Both the position numbers and the translations under genes were made by a program. From Pseudomonas sp. NFR16 (GTDB taxonomy: Bacteria > Pseudomonadota > Gammaproteobacteria > Pseudomonadales > Pseudomonadaceae), in assembly GCF_900108875.1 (NCBI RefSeq), contig NZ_FNYJ01000005.1:124001-188000 (forward strand): a stretch of 64,000 nucleotides of DNA, written 5' to 3'. Shown here piece after piece: positions 1 to 6,838 of the stretch. The notes beneath the pieces are model-generated. The model was not told where the DNA came from. It saw only the letters and a list, made by a program, of their open reading frames with translations, and made no database searches. How positions within the stretch are numbered: position 1 is the stretch's first letter; each line of letters opens with the position of its first letter.

Positions 1-1
1 C

Positions 2-211
2 TTCAAACCAGAAGGGTATGACCTGCTGAAGTGGCTTCGCAAAGCTGACCGGCATGGAAACATCCCTTTGACTTTCGCAATGCTACGTCACGCCATTGTG
101 CAGGGACGCTGGGTGACGAAGGAAATCGAGGCTCTGGGGCGAAGAGCTAGCGATCATTCGCATGATAAAAACAGAATTATTAGACGCCCATCACAAAGCC
201 CGCCACTGTAA
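2..211 (+). CDS. 3' end of an unrecognised gene (partial)
   Basis: An open frame enters from the left edge and ends at TAA 209-211, giving the last 69 residues of a protein. The fragment is basic and contains the stretches DLLKWLRKADRHGN and HAIVQGRWVTKEIEALGRR; I recognise no family in it. It has no signal peptide or membrane segment in the visible part. It faces the muramidase/membrane-protein pair on the other strand and ends in a hairpin shared with that pair. Because the neighbours look like a type VI effector and immunity protein, it could be part of the same accessory cluster, but that is inference from position only. Confidence 0.5.
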   Translation, partial: FKPEGYDLLKWLRKADRHGNIPLTFAMLRHAIVQGRWVTKEIEALGRRASDHSHDKNRIIRRPSQSPPL

Positions 212-218
212 GTGGCGG
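200..218. terminator. hairpin between convergent genes
   Basis: CCGCCAC (200-206) and GTGGCGG (212-218) form a perfect 7-bp stem around the loop TGTAA, which contains the stop codon of the partial gene. Neither side has a strong T-run (the minus-strand side reads GCTTTGT), so it is at best a weak bidirectional terminator for the partial gene and the small membrane protein gene at 231-518. Confidence 0.4.
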
Positions 219-230
219 ACCTAATGACCT

Positions 231-518
231 TTAATAAGCTACTATCACCACCGCAAACAAGACCATCGTCAGCACAGCCTCACGCCTGGAAAGGCACCGC
301 ACAATGACTATCTGCACACCAAGCCATAACGTCACCACAATACCTCTCAAAACCGACCGACTGCCCGAGCCATTCTCTATGAATGCTGAAGACTGAGAGT
401 CAAACTGACCGTGATCCATCCAACCATATTTAGATCCATAGAACGCGGCATAGATGAGCAAGAAAGCAGAATAGATAGCAATCAAAAAAACGCGAAAAAA
501 CACTTTTCTTTTATTCAT
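231..518 (-). CDS. small membrane protein, possible immunity protein
   Basis: A 95-residue protein beginning MNKRKVFFRVFL. Hydrophobic segments lie at about residues 8-28, 58-77 and 82-95, with a polar loop rich in Ser, Gly and Asn between the first two, so it should be an inner-membrane protein. I chose ATG 518 over an in-frame upstream codon at 554 because the upstream extension lies inside the restored reading frame of the preceding muramidase gene, which ends at 524, only 5 bases before this start. Tight spacing behind a lysozyme-like effector gene is the usual arrangement of effector and immunity genes, so an immunity role is plausible, but the protein itself carries no motif I recognise. 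Its AT-rich codon use resembles the muramidase rather than the core genes. Confidence 0.6.
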   Translation of the reverse strand: MNKRKVFFRVFLIAIYSAFLLIYAAFYGSKYGWMDHGQFDSQSSAFIENGSGSRSVLRGIVVTLWLGVQIVIVRCLSRREAVLTMVLFAVVIVAY

Positions 519-523
519 AGCAT

Positions 524-1167
524 TCACATAACAAGCCGATTGAAGCGCGACCAATTCTTTACAATAAAATCACCATACCGGGTGTTCTGTTTTATCTTAT
601 CCAGAGGCAGTTCCATACCTCGGTTGTAGCGAGCTCCGATGACTCGAACCTCCTCAAGCCAATCAAGGTATAATTATCGTGATCGGCAAGCATCCGCAAA
701 TGCCTCGCAGCGATTTCAATATTGTAGACATCACGCTCAAGACAACTAGACAAAGTGCGCAACTGGCTTACACTCATCTCTTCCGGCTTTAGGCCTATCG
801 TGTGAGCCGCCGTTCGCAGCTGTATACTGACCCACCCGAAGCTGGTTTTAGACGGCGGACTGGTTATCACTGTCGGCAAATTTCCGAAATGATCAAAGAC
901 CCGCACTTCAAAAGCGACTCTATCAACAAAATTGGGATCTCCGCCCGTCTCGATCCAGCAAACCCCTGCGAGGAGTTGGATCGGTATCGCGTGCCTGATC
1001 GCTGCTTCTTTAATAATCTGTTTATTATGAGATACCCACGCGTCTTTAAAATTCTGTATGTAGCTCAGGCCACCGCCGAAGGAGTCCGGTAGCATCTTCC
1101 ATCTGAGCACATCAAGCAGTCCCCACGTTGGGCTATCGTTGGTAAGGGTATCGCAAAACTCGTCCAT
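524..1167 (-). pseudogene. lysozyme-like muramidase (type VI effector-like), frameshifted
   Basis: The uninterrupted frame runs from ATG 1167 to a stop at 592 (191 aa). Its body matches the lysozyme-like superfamily: IQLLAGVCWIETGG with the likely catalytic Glu73, and TSFGWVSIQLRTAA, a glycoside-hydrolase substrate-cleft motif. The hallmark C-terminal motif is missing from this frame but present one base out of register at about 649-657: EEVRVIGARYNRGME followed by about 30 more sensible residues to a stop at 524-526. Restoring one base after the TTG codon would give a 214-aa protein. There is no signal peptide, as expected for a type VI secretion effector. The break falls at AGGAGG. It may be a real inactivating deletion, a sequencing error, or less likely recoding. 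An AAGGA Shine-Dalgarno precedes the start. The next gene (231-518) may be its immunity gene. Confidence 0.7.
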
Positions 1168-1360
1168 CTATAGTCATCCTTGATGTAGGTTTCTGATATC
1201 ACAGCATACCATGAAGATACTTTATTAATTATCTGTCGTTCCAAAAACATTAATTTCGACAATACTCAAACAGTCTTAAATTATACGGCCATAGTCATAG
1301 CACTGCTCATATTGAACATCGCTAAACATGCGCGTTTAATTTCTTACATTTTTAACGCAT

Positions 1361-1386
1361 AAAAAAACCGCCCCGAAGGGCGGTTT
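1361..1386 (-). terminator. Rho-independent terminator of pckA
   Basis: AAACCGCCC (1365-1373) and GGGCGGTTT (1378-1386) form a 9-bp stem with a four-base loop. Read on the minus strand the stem is followed by a run of T (1361-1367), 20 bases past the pckA stop codon. Confidence 0.9.
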
Positions 1387-1406
1387 CTGTTCGGCGTAAA
1401 CCGATC

Positions 1407-2948
1407 TTACAGCTTCGGACCCGCTGCCTTGATCGCGTCGCTCACTTCGAACTTCTTGAAGTTCTCGATGAACAGACCGGCCAGTGCTTTGGCCGCTTCG
1501 TCGTAGGCCGCTTTGTCAGCCCAGGTGTTGCGTGGGTTGAGCAGTGCGGTGTCGACGCCGGGTACTGACTTCGGCACGTCCAGGTTGACGGTGTCCAGGT
1601 GCTCGGTTTCTGCACCGATCAGCGCGCCGCTCTGGATGGCCGCGATGACACCCCGCGTGGTCGGGATGTTGAAGCGTTTGCCGACGCCGTAGCCGCCGCC
1701 GGTCCAGCCGGTGTTGACCAGGTAAACCTTGGAGCCGAAGCCGCGGATGCGCTTGATCAGCAGTTCAGCGTATTCGCCGGCAGGGCGCGGGAAGAACGGT
1801 GCGCCGAAGCAGGTGGAGAACGTGGACTTGATGCCAGCGCCGGAACCCATTTCGGTGGAGCCGACCAGCGCGGTGTAACCGGACAGGAAGTGATAAGCCG
1901 CCTGTTCTTCGCTGAGGATCGAGACTGGCGGCAGAACGCCGGTCAGGTCGCAGGTCAGGAAGATCACGGCATTCGGCTCGCCGCCCAGGTTCTTCTCTGA
2001 ACGCTTCTCGACGTGCTCCAGCGGGTAGGCGGCGCGGCTGTTCTGAGTCAGGCTGCTGTCGGCGTAGTCAGCGTGGCCAGCGGCATCCAGAACGACGTTT
2101 TCCAGCACTGCGCCGTGCTTGATGGCTTTCCAGATGACAGGTTCGTTCTTCTCGGACAGGTCGATGCACTTGGCATAGCAACCGCCTTCGATGTTGAACA
2201 CAACACCTTCGCCCCAGCCGTGTTCATCGTCACCGATCAGGTAACGGCTCTCGTCTGCGGACAACGTGGTCTTGCCTGTGCCGGACAGACCGAAGAACAG
2301 CGTGACATCGCCCTCCTCGCCAATGTTGGCCGCGCAGTGCATAGGCAGTACGTCGGCGGCCGGCAGCAGGAAGTTCTGCACCGAGAACATCGCTTTTTTC
2401 ATCTCGCCGGCATAACGCATGCCTGCGATCAGAACCTTCTTCTGGGCGAAGTTGATGATGACGCAACCATCGGAGTTGGTGCCGTCACGCTCTGGCACGC
2501 ATTCGAAGTTGGCAACGTTCAGCACTTGCCACTCTTGACGACCGGCAGGATTGTACTGAGCCGGGTTGATGAACAGGCAACGGCCAAACAGGTTCTGCCA
2601 GGCAGTCTGAGTGGTCATCTTGACCGCCAGGTAGTGGTCGGCCGCCGCGCCTACGTGGACGTGGGAAACGAAGTGTTCCTGAGCATTGTTGAACGCTTCG
2701 ACACGTGCCCATAAGGCATCGAATTTATCAGCAGGGAATTTGCGGTTGATCGGGCCCCAGGCGATTGCAGCCGTGGTGCTCGGCTCATCGACGATGAAAC
2801 GGTCAACTGGCGAACGACCAGTGCGGTGGCCGGTTTCGACGACGAGCGCGCCGGTATCGGACAGTACGCCTTCTTCGCGTTTGAGGGCTTCTTTAACCAG
2901 TTCGTCGACACTGAGATCGGTGTAAACGGCATTGTTGGCTTGCGTCAT
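1407..2948 (-). CDS. pckA: phosphoenolpyruvate carboxykinase (ATP)
   Basis: Converts oxaloacetate and ATP to phosphoenolpyruvate, ADP and CO2, the first committed step of gluconeogenesis, in the cytoplasm. The 513-aa protein starts MTQANNAVYTDLSV, as in other Pseudomonas PckA. It has the substrate-binding RTGRSPVDRF at residues 42-51, the P-loop GLSGTGKTTLS at 220-230 and the downstream IGDDEHGWG metal-binding stretch. The frame is open further upstream to 3008, but ATG 2948 is preceded by GGGGAAT at good spacing. It is monocistronic, with its own terminator at 1361-1386 and an inverted repeat in the promoter/leader region at 2991-3017. Length and motifs are complete, so it should be active. 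Confidence 0.97.
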   Translation of the reverse strand: MTQANNAVYTDLSVDELVKEALKREEGVLSDTGALVVETGHRTGRSPVDRFIVDEPSTTAAIAWGPINRKFPADKFDALWARVEAFNNAQEHFVSHVHVGAAADHYLAVKMTTQTAWQNLFGRCLFINPAQYNPAGRQEWQVLNVANFECVPERDGTNSDGCVIINFAQKKVLIAGMRYAGEMKKAMFSVQNFLLPAADVLPMHCAANIGEEGDVTLFFGLSGTGKTTLSADESRYLIGDDEHGWGEGVVFNIEGGCYAKCIDLSEKNEPVIWKAIKHGAVLENVVLDAAGHADYADSSLTQNSRAAYPLEHVEKRSEKNLGGEPNAVIFLTCDLTGVLPPVSILSEEQAAYHFLSGYTALVGSTEMGSGAGIKSTFSTCFGAPFFPRPAGEYAELLIKRIRGFGSKVYLVNTGWTGGGYGVGKRFNIPTTRGVIAAIQSGALIGAETEHLDTVNLDVPKSVPGVDTALLNPRNTWADKAAYDEAAKALAGLFIENFKKFEVSDAIKAAGPKL

Positions 2949-2990
2949 GAGATTCCCCGTCGGCCCGCTGGCCGAGTGCTCCAAACGTTT

Positions 2991-3041
2991 TGTAGTAGAA
3001 AAACCCAAACTACTACAGCTAAAAAGTGGGCCGGATTATGC
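2991..3041 (-). promoter_or_regulatory. pckA promoter/leader with inverted repeat
   Basis: On the minus strand a CATAAT box (about 3036-3041) sits about 90 bases before the pckA start. It is followed by a perfect inverted repeat, TGTAGTAG (2991-2998) and CTACTACA (3010-3017), separated by 11 bases. The repeat could be a DNA operator just downstream of the transcription start or a hairpin in the leader RNA. I do not recognise its regulator, and no good -35 is visible. Confidence 0.4.
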
Positions 3042-3140
3042 CAGAAAAGCCCAGAAAAGGTAGGGCCCTCCTGTCAGAACTACATAATGAAGAACCAAGC
3101 CGGCCGGGCGGAAACCATTCAGCCCGACATCGGCACTACA

Positions 3141-4043
3141 TCAATGGCGGGTATCTGAAGGAGTATCGACTCCGCCCCCTGCAAACAGCTGCGCGACATC
3201 GGTTGCATCGAAAAGGTAGCGCTGATTGCAGAACTGGCAATCGATCTCAACGGTGCCGTTATGTTCGATTACCAATTGCTGTGCATCTTCCAGACCAAGA
3301 CTGACCAGCGCATTGGCAGAACGTTCGCGCGAGCAGCTGCAACGGAATACTAAAGGCTGCACATCGAACATGCGCACAGGGTCTTCATGGAACAGCCGAT
3401 GCAGCACGGTTTCGTTGTTCAGACTCAGCAATTCCTCGGCCGTGAGCGTGTCGACGAGGGTGTTGACGTGCTGCCAGCTGGCTTCGCGCTCCTCGGCATC
3501 GGTGAGACGTGCAGGCGGAAGCTGTTGAAGCAGCAGGCCACGTGCGCGCTTGCCGTCAGCTTTGATCCAGAAGCGCGTAGGCAATTGCTCGGACATAACG
3601 AAGTATTCGGACAGGCAGGCCGACAGGTCGACGCCATCCAGCCCGACGATGCCTTGGTAGCGCTTACCCTGACGCGGATCGATGGTCATCGTGAGGTCGC
3701 CGTCGGGCATCAGCTCTTTGAGCGTGGCGTCCGGCGTGATCAGGCTCTCGTCGTAGCGGGCGATGCCACGGATCTCACGCTCGCTGGAGCACTCGACCAT
3801 TAACAGGGAAACCGGCCCGAGAGAGCGCGCTTGAAGCACCAGCAATCCGTCGAATTTCAGCGTACCGACCAACAGGGCCGCGGCGGCGAGCATCTCGCCG
3901 AGCAACTGCGCGACCGGCTCAGGGTAAGGATGCTTGGCAAGCACCTCGGCGTAGCTGCGCTCGAGCGCGACCAGCTCACCGCGCACGTCGCTCTCGTCGA
4001 AGATGAAACGCTGGGTGTAATCGATATCCGGGAAATCATGCAT
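3141..4043 (-). CDS. hslO: Hsp33 redox-regulated chaperone
   Basis: Cytoplasmic holdase chaperone that is switched on by oxidation and unfolding under oxidative heat stress, protecting proteins from aggregation. The 300-aa sequence begins MHDFPDIDYTQRFIFDE. The C-terminal zinc-binding redox switch is complete: CSC (Cys235, Cys237) and CQFC (Cys269, Cys272). The N-terminal two-thirds is the substrate-binding domain, with ECSSEREIRGIARYD near residue 98. An upstream in-frame start at 4070 exists, but MHDFPDID is the family's usual start. It lies beside pckA and near hslR, another heat-shock gene, as in other Pseudomonas. Confidence 0.96.
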   Translation of the reverse strand: MHDFPDIDYTQRFIFDESDVRGELVALERSYAEVLAKHPYPEPVAQLLGEMLAAAALLVGTLKFDGLLVLQARSLGPVSLLMVECSSEREIRGIARYDESLITPDATLKELMPDGDLTMTIDPRQGKRYQGIVGLDGVDLSACLSEYFVMSEQLPTRFWIKADGKRARGLLLQQLPPARLTDAEEREASWQHVNTLVDTLTAEELLSLNNETVLHRLFHEDPVRMFDVQPLVFRCSCSRERSANALVSLGLEDAQQLVIEHNGTVEIDCQFCNQRYLFDATDVAQLFAGGGVDTPSDTRH

Positions 4044-4141
4044 AGAAATAGGTATCTGAAGTGATGACAAGTTGATGACAAACGCCTATAAAACGCGGTT
4101 TAGCACCGCTTGGTGCGTTGTCATGCCGATGGGGGCATTTT

Positions 4142-4951
4142 ATGGACTATCCCGCGCTGTTCCAACCCAAGTGGAACGCCAAAAAATTCCTGCTGTGCAA
4201 CCTGGTGGCCCTGGCGCTGCTTCTGGTCTGGGTATGGCCGACCGGGCATGCCGCTTTCACTCAATTCGATGAGTGGCTGTTTCATCTGCTCAACCGTCCG
4301 CTCGAGCAGAACAAAGTGTGGCTGTGGATCTGGACGATTGCCAGCATGCGCCCCTTCGATATCGTCGTCGGCCTGATCCTTCTGGCGTTGCTGATCAAAG
4401 GCGATTGGGTCTTCAAAGCAGTGCAGACGCGCGCCGCGCTGATCGGCTTTGTCCTGACGCTGATCCTGCTGCTGGTCATCCGGACGGTGTTTTCCAAAAT
4501 TATCGATCACACGTCGCTTCAACACGACAGCGCCTCGATGGTCATTCCCGACGCGATCAAACTCAGCGATATATTCCCGACGCTGGAAGACAAGTGGGAG
4601 CTCAAAGACCGCTCCAGCCAGAGCTTTCCCGGCGACCACGCTTCGGTTTTGCTGATCTGGGCAATGTTCATGACCGCGTTCAGCCGCACTGTCGGTCAGC
4701 GCGTGATCATCTGGGTACTGGCGCTTGTGTTCATGATGCCGCGCCTTGTCGCGGGCGCACACTGGGGCCAGGACGACTACATCGGCGGCGTGATGATCGC
4801 GCTGCTCGCCTTGGCCTGGAGCTGCTACACCCCGTTCGTTGCCGCAGTCACCGGCTTCCTGCTGCGGATGACGGCACCTATCTTCAACGTCTTCGCCAAG
4901 GTGCCGCTGCTCAACTGCCTGAGCATCATGAAGCCCGGCGCGCGGGGATAA
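4142..4951 (+). CDS. PAP2-family lipid A phosphotransferase, LpxT-like
   Basis: A 269-aa inner-membrane protein with several membrane segments (for example 16-32, 74-86, 98-115, 188-203 and 213-233). The PAP2 active-site motifs are present: SFPGDHASVL (FPGDH 162-166) and RLVAGAHWGQD (Arg201, His207, Asp211). The FPGDH version of the motif, the family-like N-terminus and the overall layout resemble E. coli LpxT, which moves a phosphate from undecaprenyl pyrophosphate to lipid A 1-phosphate; this protein is about 30 residues longer. An undecaprenyl-pyrophosphate or lipid A phosphatase role is the main alternative. ATG 4142 follows a GGGGG stretch. It is divergent from hslO, with the start codons about 100 bases apart. 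Confidence 0.75.
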   Translation: MDYPALFQPKWNAKKFLLCNLVALALLLVWVWPTGHAAFTQFDEWLFHLLNRPLEQNKVWLWIWTIASMRPFDIVVGLILLALLIKGDWVFKAVQTRAALIGFVLTLILLLVIRTVFSKIIDHTSLQHDSASMVIPDAIKLSDIFPTLEDKWELKDRSSQSFPGDHASVLLIWAMFMTAFSRTVGQRVIIWVLALVFMMPRLVAGAHWGQDDYIGGVMIALLALAWSCYTPFVAAVTGFLLRMTAPIFNVFAKVPLLNCLSIMKPGARG

Positions 4952-5049
4952 GCGTCTGCGGGAGCACGCGTGCACGATGCGTTTGAGCAGTCCGCCGGTG
5001 TCATGCGACTCGCAGCAAATCTGGACGCGCGCGCTCCGGCCAGGAACCC

Positions 5050-5451
5050 TCAGTCATCTCCGGATCGAAAGTGAAACAACTGACGGCGCTGCTTCTTGGT
5101 CGGCTTGCCGTCAGTGGTCACGCCTAGGCTGCCAGCCTTGCGCATCTGCGCCGCCTGCTCCCTTTTTGCAAGACTCTCAGGCGTTTCGCTGTATAGCAAC
5201 TGGGCTTCCGGGGCGCCGCGCCGCACGATGGACAAGGCTTGAACCACGACGGTGCGCTCATCGAAGCCTGCGCGAATCTGCAGCTCGTCGCCGACGCGCG
5301 GCTCCTTGCCTGGCTTGCAGCGCTCGCCCCGGCAGTGCACTTTGCCACTCTCGATTGCGGCTTTCGCCAGCGCACGGGTCTTGAAGAACCGGGCTGCCCA
5401 GAGCCATTTGTCCAGACGAACTTTGTCGTCCTCGTCTGACTTTTGCGTCAT
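5050..5451 (-). CDS. hslR: S4-domain heat-shock ribosome-associated protein Hsp15
   Basis: A 133-aa RNA-binding protein. The S4 fold is visible at about residues 10-65: VRLDKWLWAARFFKTRALAKAAIESGKVHC, followed by GDELQIR. In E. coli Hsp15 binds free 50S subunits carrying a nascent chain after abortive translation and helps recycle them. The C-terminus is basic (GKPTKKQRRQLF), typical of the family. It is convergent with the LpxT-like gene and divergent from rimA. Clustering with hslO fits a heat-shock neighbourhood. Confidence 0.93.
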   Translation of the reverse strand: MTQKSDEDDKVRLDKWLWAARFFKTRALAKAAIESGKVHCRGERCKPGKEPRVGDELQIRAGFDERTVVVQALSIVRRGAPEAQLLYSETPESLAKREQAAQMRKAGSLGVTTDGKPTKKQRRQLFHFRSGDD

Positions 5452-5569
5452 CTGAATTCCTCAATCTGGTAATAGTCAGAACTGTACTACGTCACGCGGG
5501 GCACGCAGTTCTACGAGCCCTCGTTTAAACTGCCTGCCAACATAAATGGCGCCGACATTGGAGTACGCC

Positions 5570-6340
5570 GTGACAGATTTCCCAACGTCGTTGACCGGTG
5601 GCTGCAAGGGCTGCAAAGAAAGCCCTGAGCTGACCTTCGATTTCGATTTCGCATACCAGCCGATCGTCGATCTGCGGGACCAGTCGATTTTCGCGTACGA
5701 GGCGCTTGTGCGCGGAGTCGCCGGTGAGGGTGCGCACTCGGTGTTGAGCCAGGTCGACGACAGTAACCGCTATCGATTCGATCAATTGTGCCGGACCAGG
5801 GCAATTTCAACTGCCGCCAGGCTGGGCATGACCGAGCACTTGTCCATCAACTTCCTGCCCAATGCCGTCTATCGTCCGGAGCTGTGCATCCGCAGCACGC
5901 TGGAGGCCGCTCGCTTGCACAACTTCCCGCTTGACCGACTGATATTCGAGACGGTCGAAAGCGAGCACATGGACAGTCGTCATCTGACTCACATTCTGCG
6001 TGAATACCGCGAATTCGGTTTCAAGACGGCGATCGACGACTTCGGTGCCGGGCATTCGGGGCTGACATTGCTGGCGGACTTTCAACCTGATCTCATCAAA
6101 CTGGACATGGCGCTGGTGCGCGATATCCATCGAGATCGCGTGCGTCAGGCTATCGTTCGCGGGGTTGTCACAATGTGTACGGAGTTGGGCGTTACAGTCG
6201 TCGCCGAAGGCATCGAGGAGGCCGGAGAACGAGACTTTCTGGCTGACTCCGGAATTTATCTGATGCAGGGCTACTGGTTCGCCAAACCTGCATTCAAGGC
6301 ACTGGCGCAGATCGACCCTGGCGTCTGGCAGAACGCGTAA
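5570..6340 (+). CDS. rimA: EAL-domain c-di-GMP phosphodiesterase RimA
   Basis: A 256-aa single-domain EAL protein with no membrane segment. Catalytic motifs look intact: EALVR (44-48), NFLP (Asn94), FETVES (Glu127), IDDFGAG (Asp156-Asp157), IKLD (Lys177), AEGIE (Glu213) and QGYWFAKP. It begins with a short Cys-rich tail, GGCKGC. It is first in the rimA-rimB-rimK cluster; in P. fluorescens RimA degrades cyclic-di-GMP and modulates RimK. I prefer GTG 5570, which has GGAG six bases upstream, over ATG 5546, which has no clear ribosome-binding site. The gene ends 15 bases before rimB. Confidence 0.85.
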   Translation: MTDFPTSLTGGCKGCKESPELTFDFDFAYQPIVDLRDQSIFAYEALVRGVAGEGAHSVLSQVDDSNRYRFDQLCRTRAISTAARLGMTEHLSINFLPNAVYRPELCIRSTLEAARLHNFPLDRLIFETVESEHMDSRHLTHILREYREFGFKTAIDDFGAGHSGLTLLADFQPDLIKLDMALVRDIHRDRVRQAIVRGVVTMCTELGVTVVAEGIEEAGERDFLADSGIYLMQGYWFAKPAFKALAQIDPGVWQNA

Positions 6341-6355
6341 ACGTACGGAACCGCT

Positions 6356-6838
6356 TTGAAGACATTCGACCATCTGACAGTCATCGGCCTTCGCGAATGG
6401 GTGGCGCTGCCCAATTTAGGGGTAGCTGGTCTGCGCGCGAAAATCGACACCGGGGCGAGCACCTCCAGCCTGCACGCCACGGAAATCGAACCCTTCGAAC
6501 GCGACGGCGAGAAATGGGTGCGTTTCAACGCACATCTGGGCACCGTGGTGCAATTGCGCCATCGACGCTGCGAAGCGCAACTGGTGGCGATGAAAACCAT
6601 CAAAAGCTCCAACGGGCATGCTCAGGTGCGCTACGTGATCCGCACCACGCTGGCGCTGGGTGATCGGGTCTGGCCCGTGGAGTTCACCCTGGCTTGTCGC
6701 AAAGCCATGCGCTATCGGTTGCTGCTGGGTTCCAAAGCCTTGATTGACGGCCAGTTGGTGGTCAACCCGGGTATTACATATGTTCAGGACAAGCCGGTCT
6801 TCCCGGCTTCAAATTCCTCTGCCACAGGTGCTGCATGA
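6356..6838 (+). CDS. rimB: RimB protease (retropepsin-like, 'ATP-dependent zinc protease' family)
   Basis: A 160-aa protein of the RimB/RloA family. In Pseudomonas RimB is reported to act with RimA and RimK by removing the glutamates that RimK adds to ribosomal protein RpsF. The motif KIDTGASTSSLHA (Asp31) is an aspartic-protease DTGA signature, and LLGSKAL toward the C-terminus fits a retropepsin-like fold; no zinc-binding HExxH is visible despite the family's usual name. The start is TTG 6356, supported by the N-terminus MKTFDHLTVIGLREWVALP and a GGA six bases upstream. The stop codon overlaps the rimK start (ATGA), so the two are translationally coupled. Confidence 0.85.
   Translation: MKTFDHLTVIGLREWVALPNLGVAGLRAKIDTGASTSSLHATEIEPFERDGEKWVRFNAHLGTVVQLRHRRCEAQLVAMKTIKSSNGHAQVRYVIRTTLALGDRVWPVEFTLACRKAMRYRLLLGSKALIDGQLVVNPGITYVQDKPVFPASNSSATGAA

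Noticed and set aside
519..554. Earlier start at 554 for the small membrane protein
   Set aside because: The extra residues would lie in the restored reading frame of the muramidase, and ATG 518 gives a normal positively charged N-terminus before the first membrane segment.
649..660. Programmed frameshifting at AGGAGG in the muramidase
   Set aside because: Tandem AGG codons favour +1 slippage, whereas the needed shift is -1; no slippery heptamer or stimulatory hairpin is visible, so a deletion or sequence error is simpler.
802..1262. Small plus- and minus-strand frames over the muramidase and its upstream region
   Set aside because: They overlap the muramidase or its promoter region, have no ribosome-binding site and show no motif.
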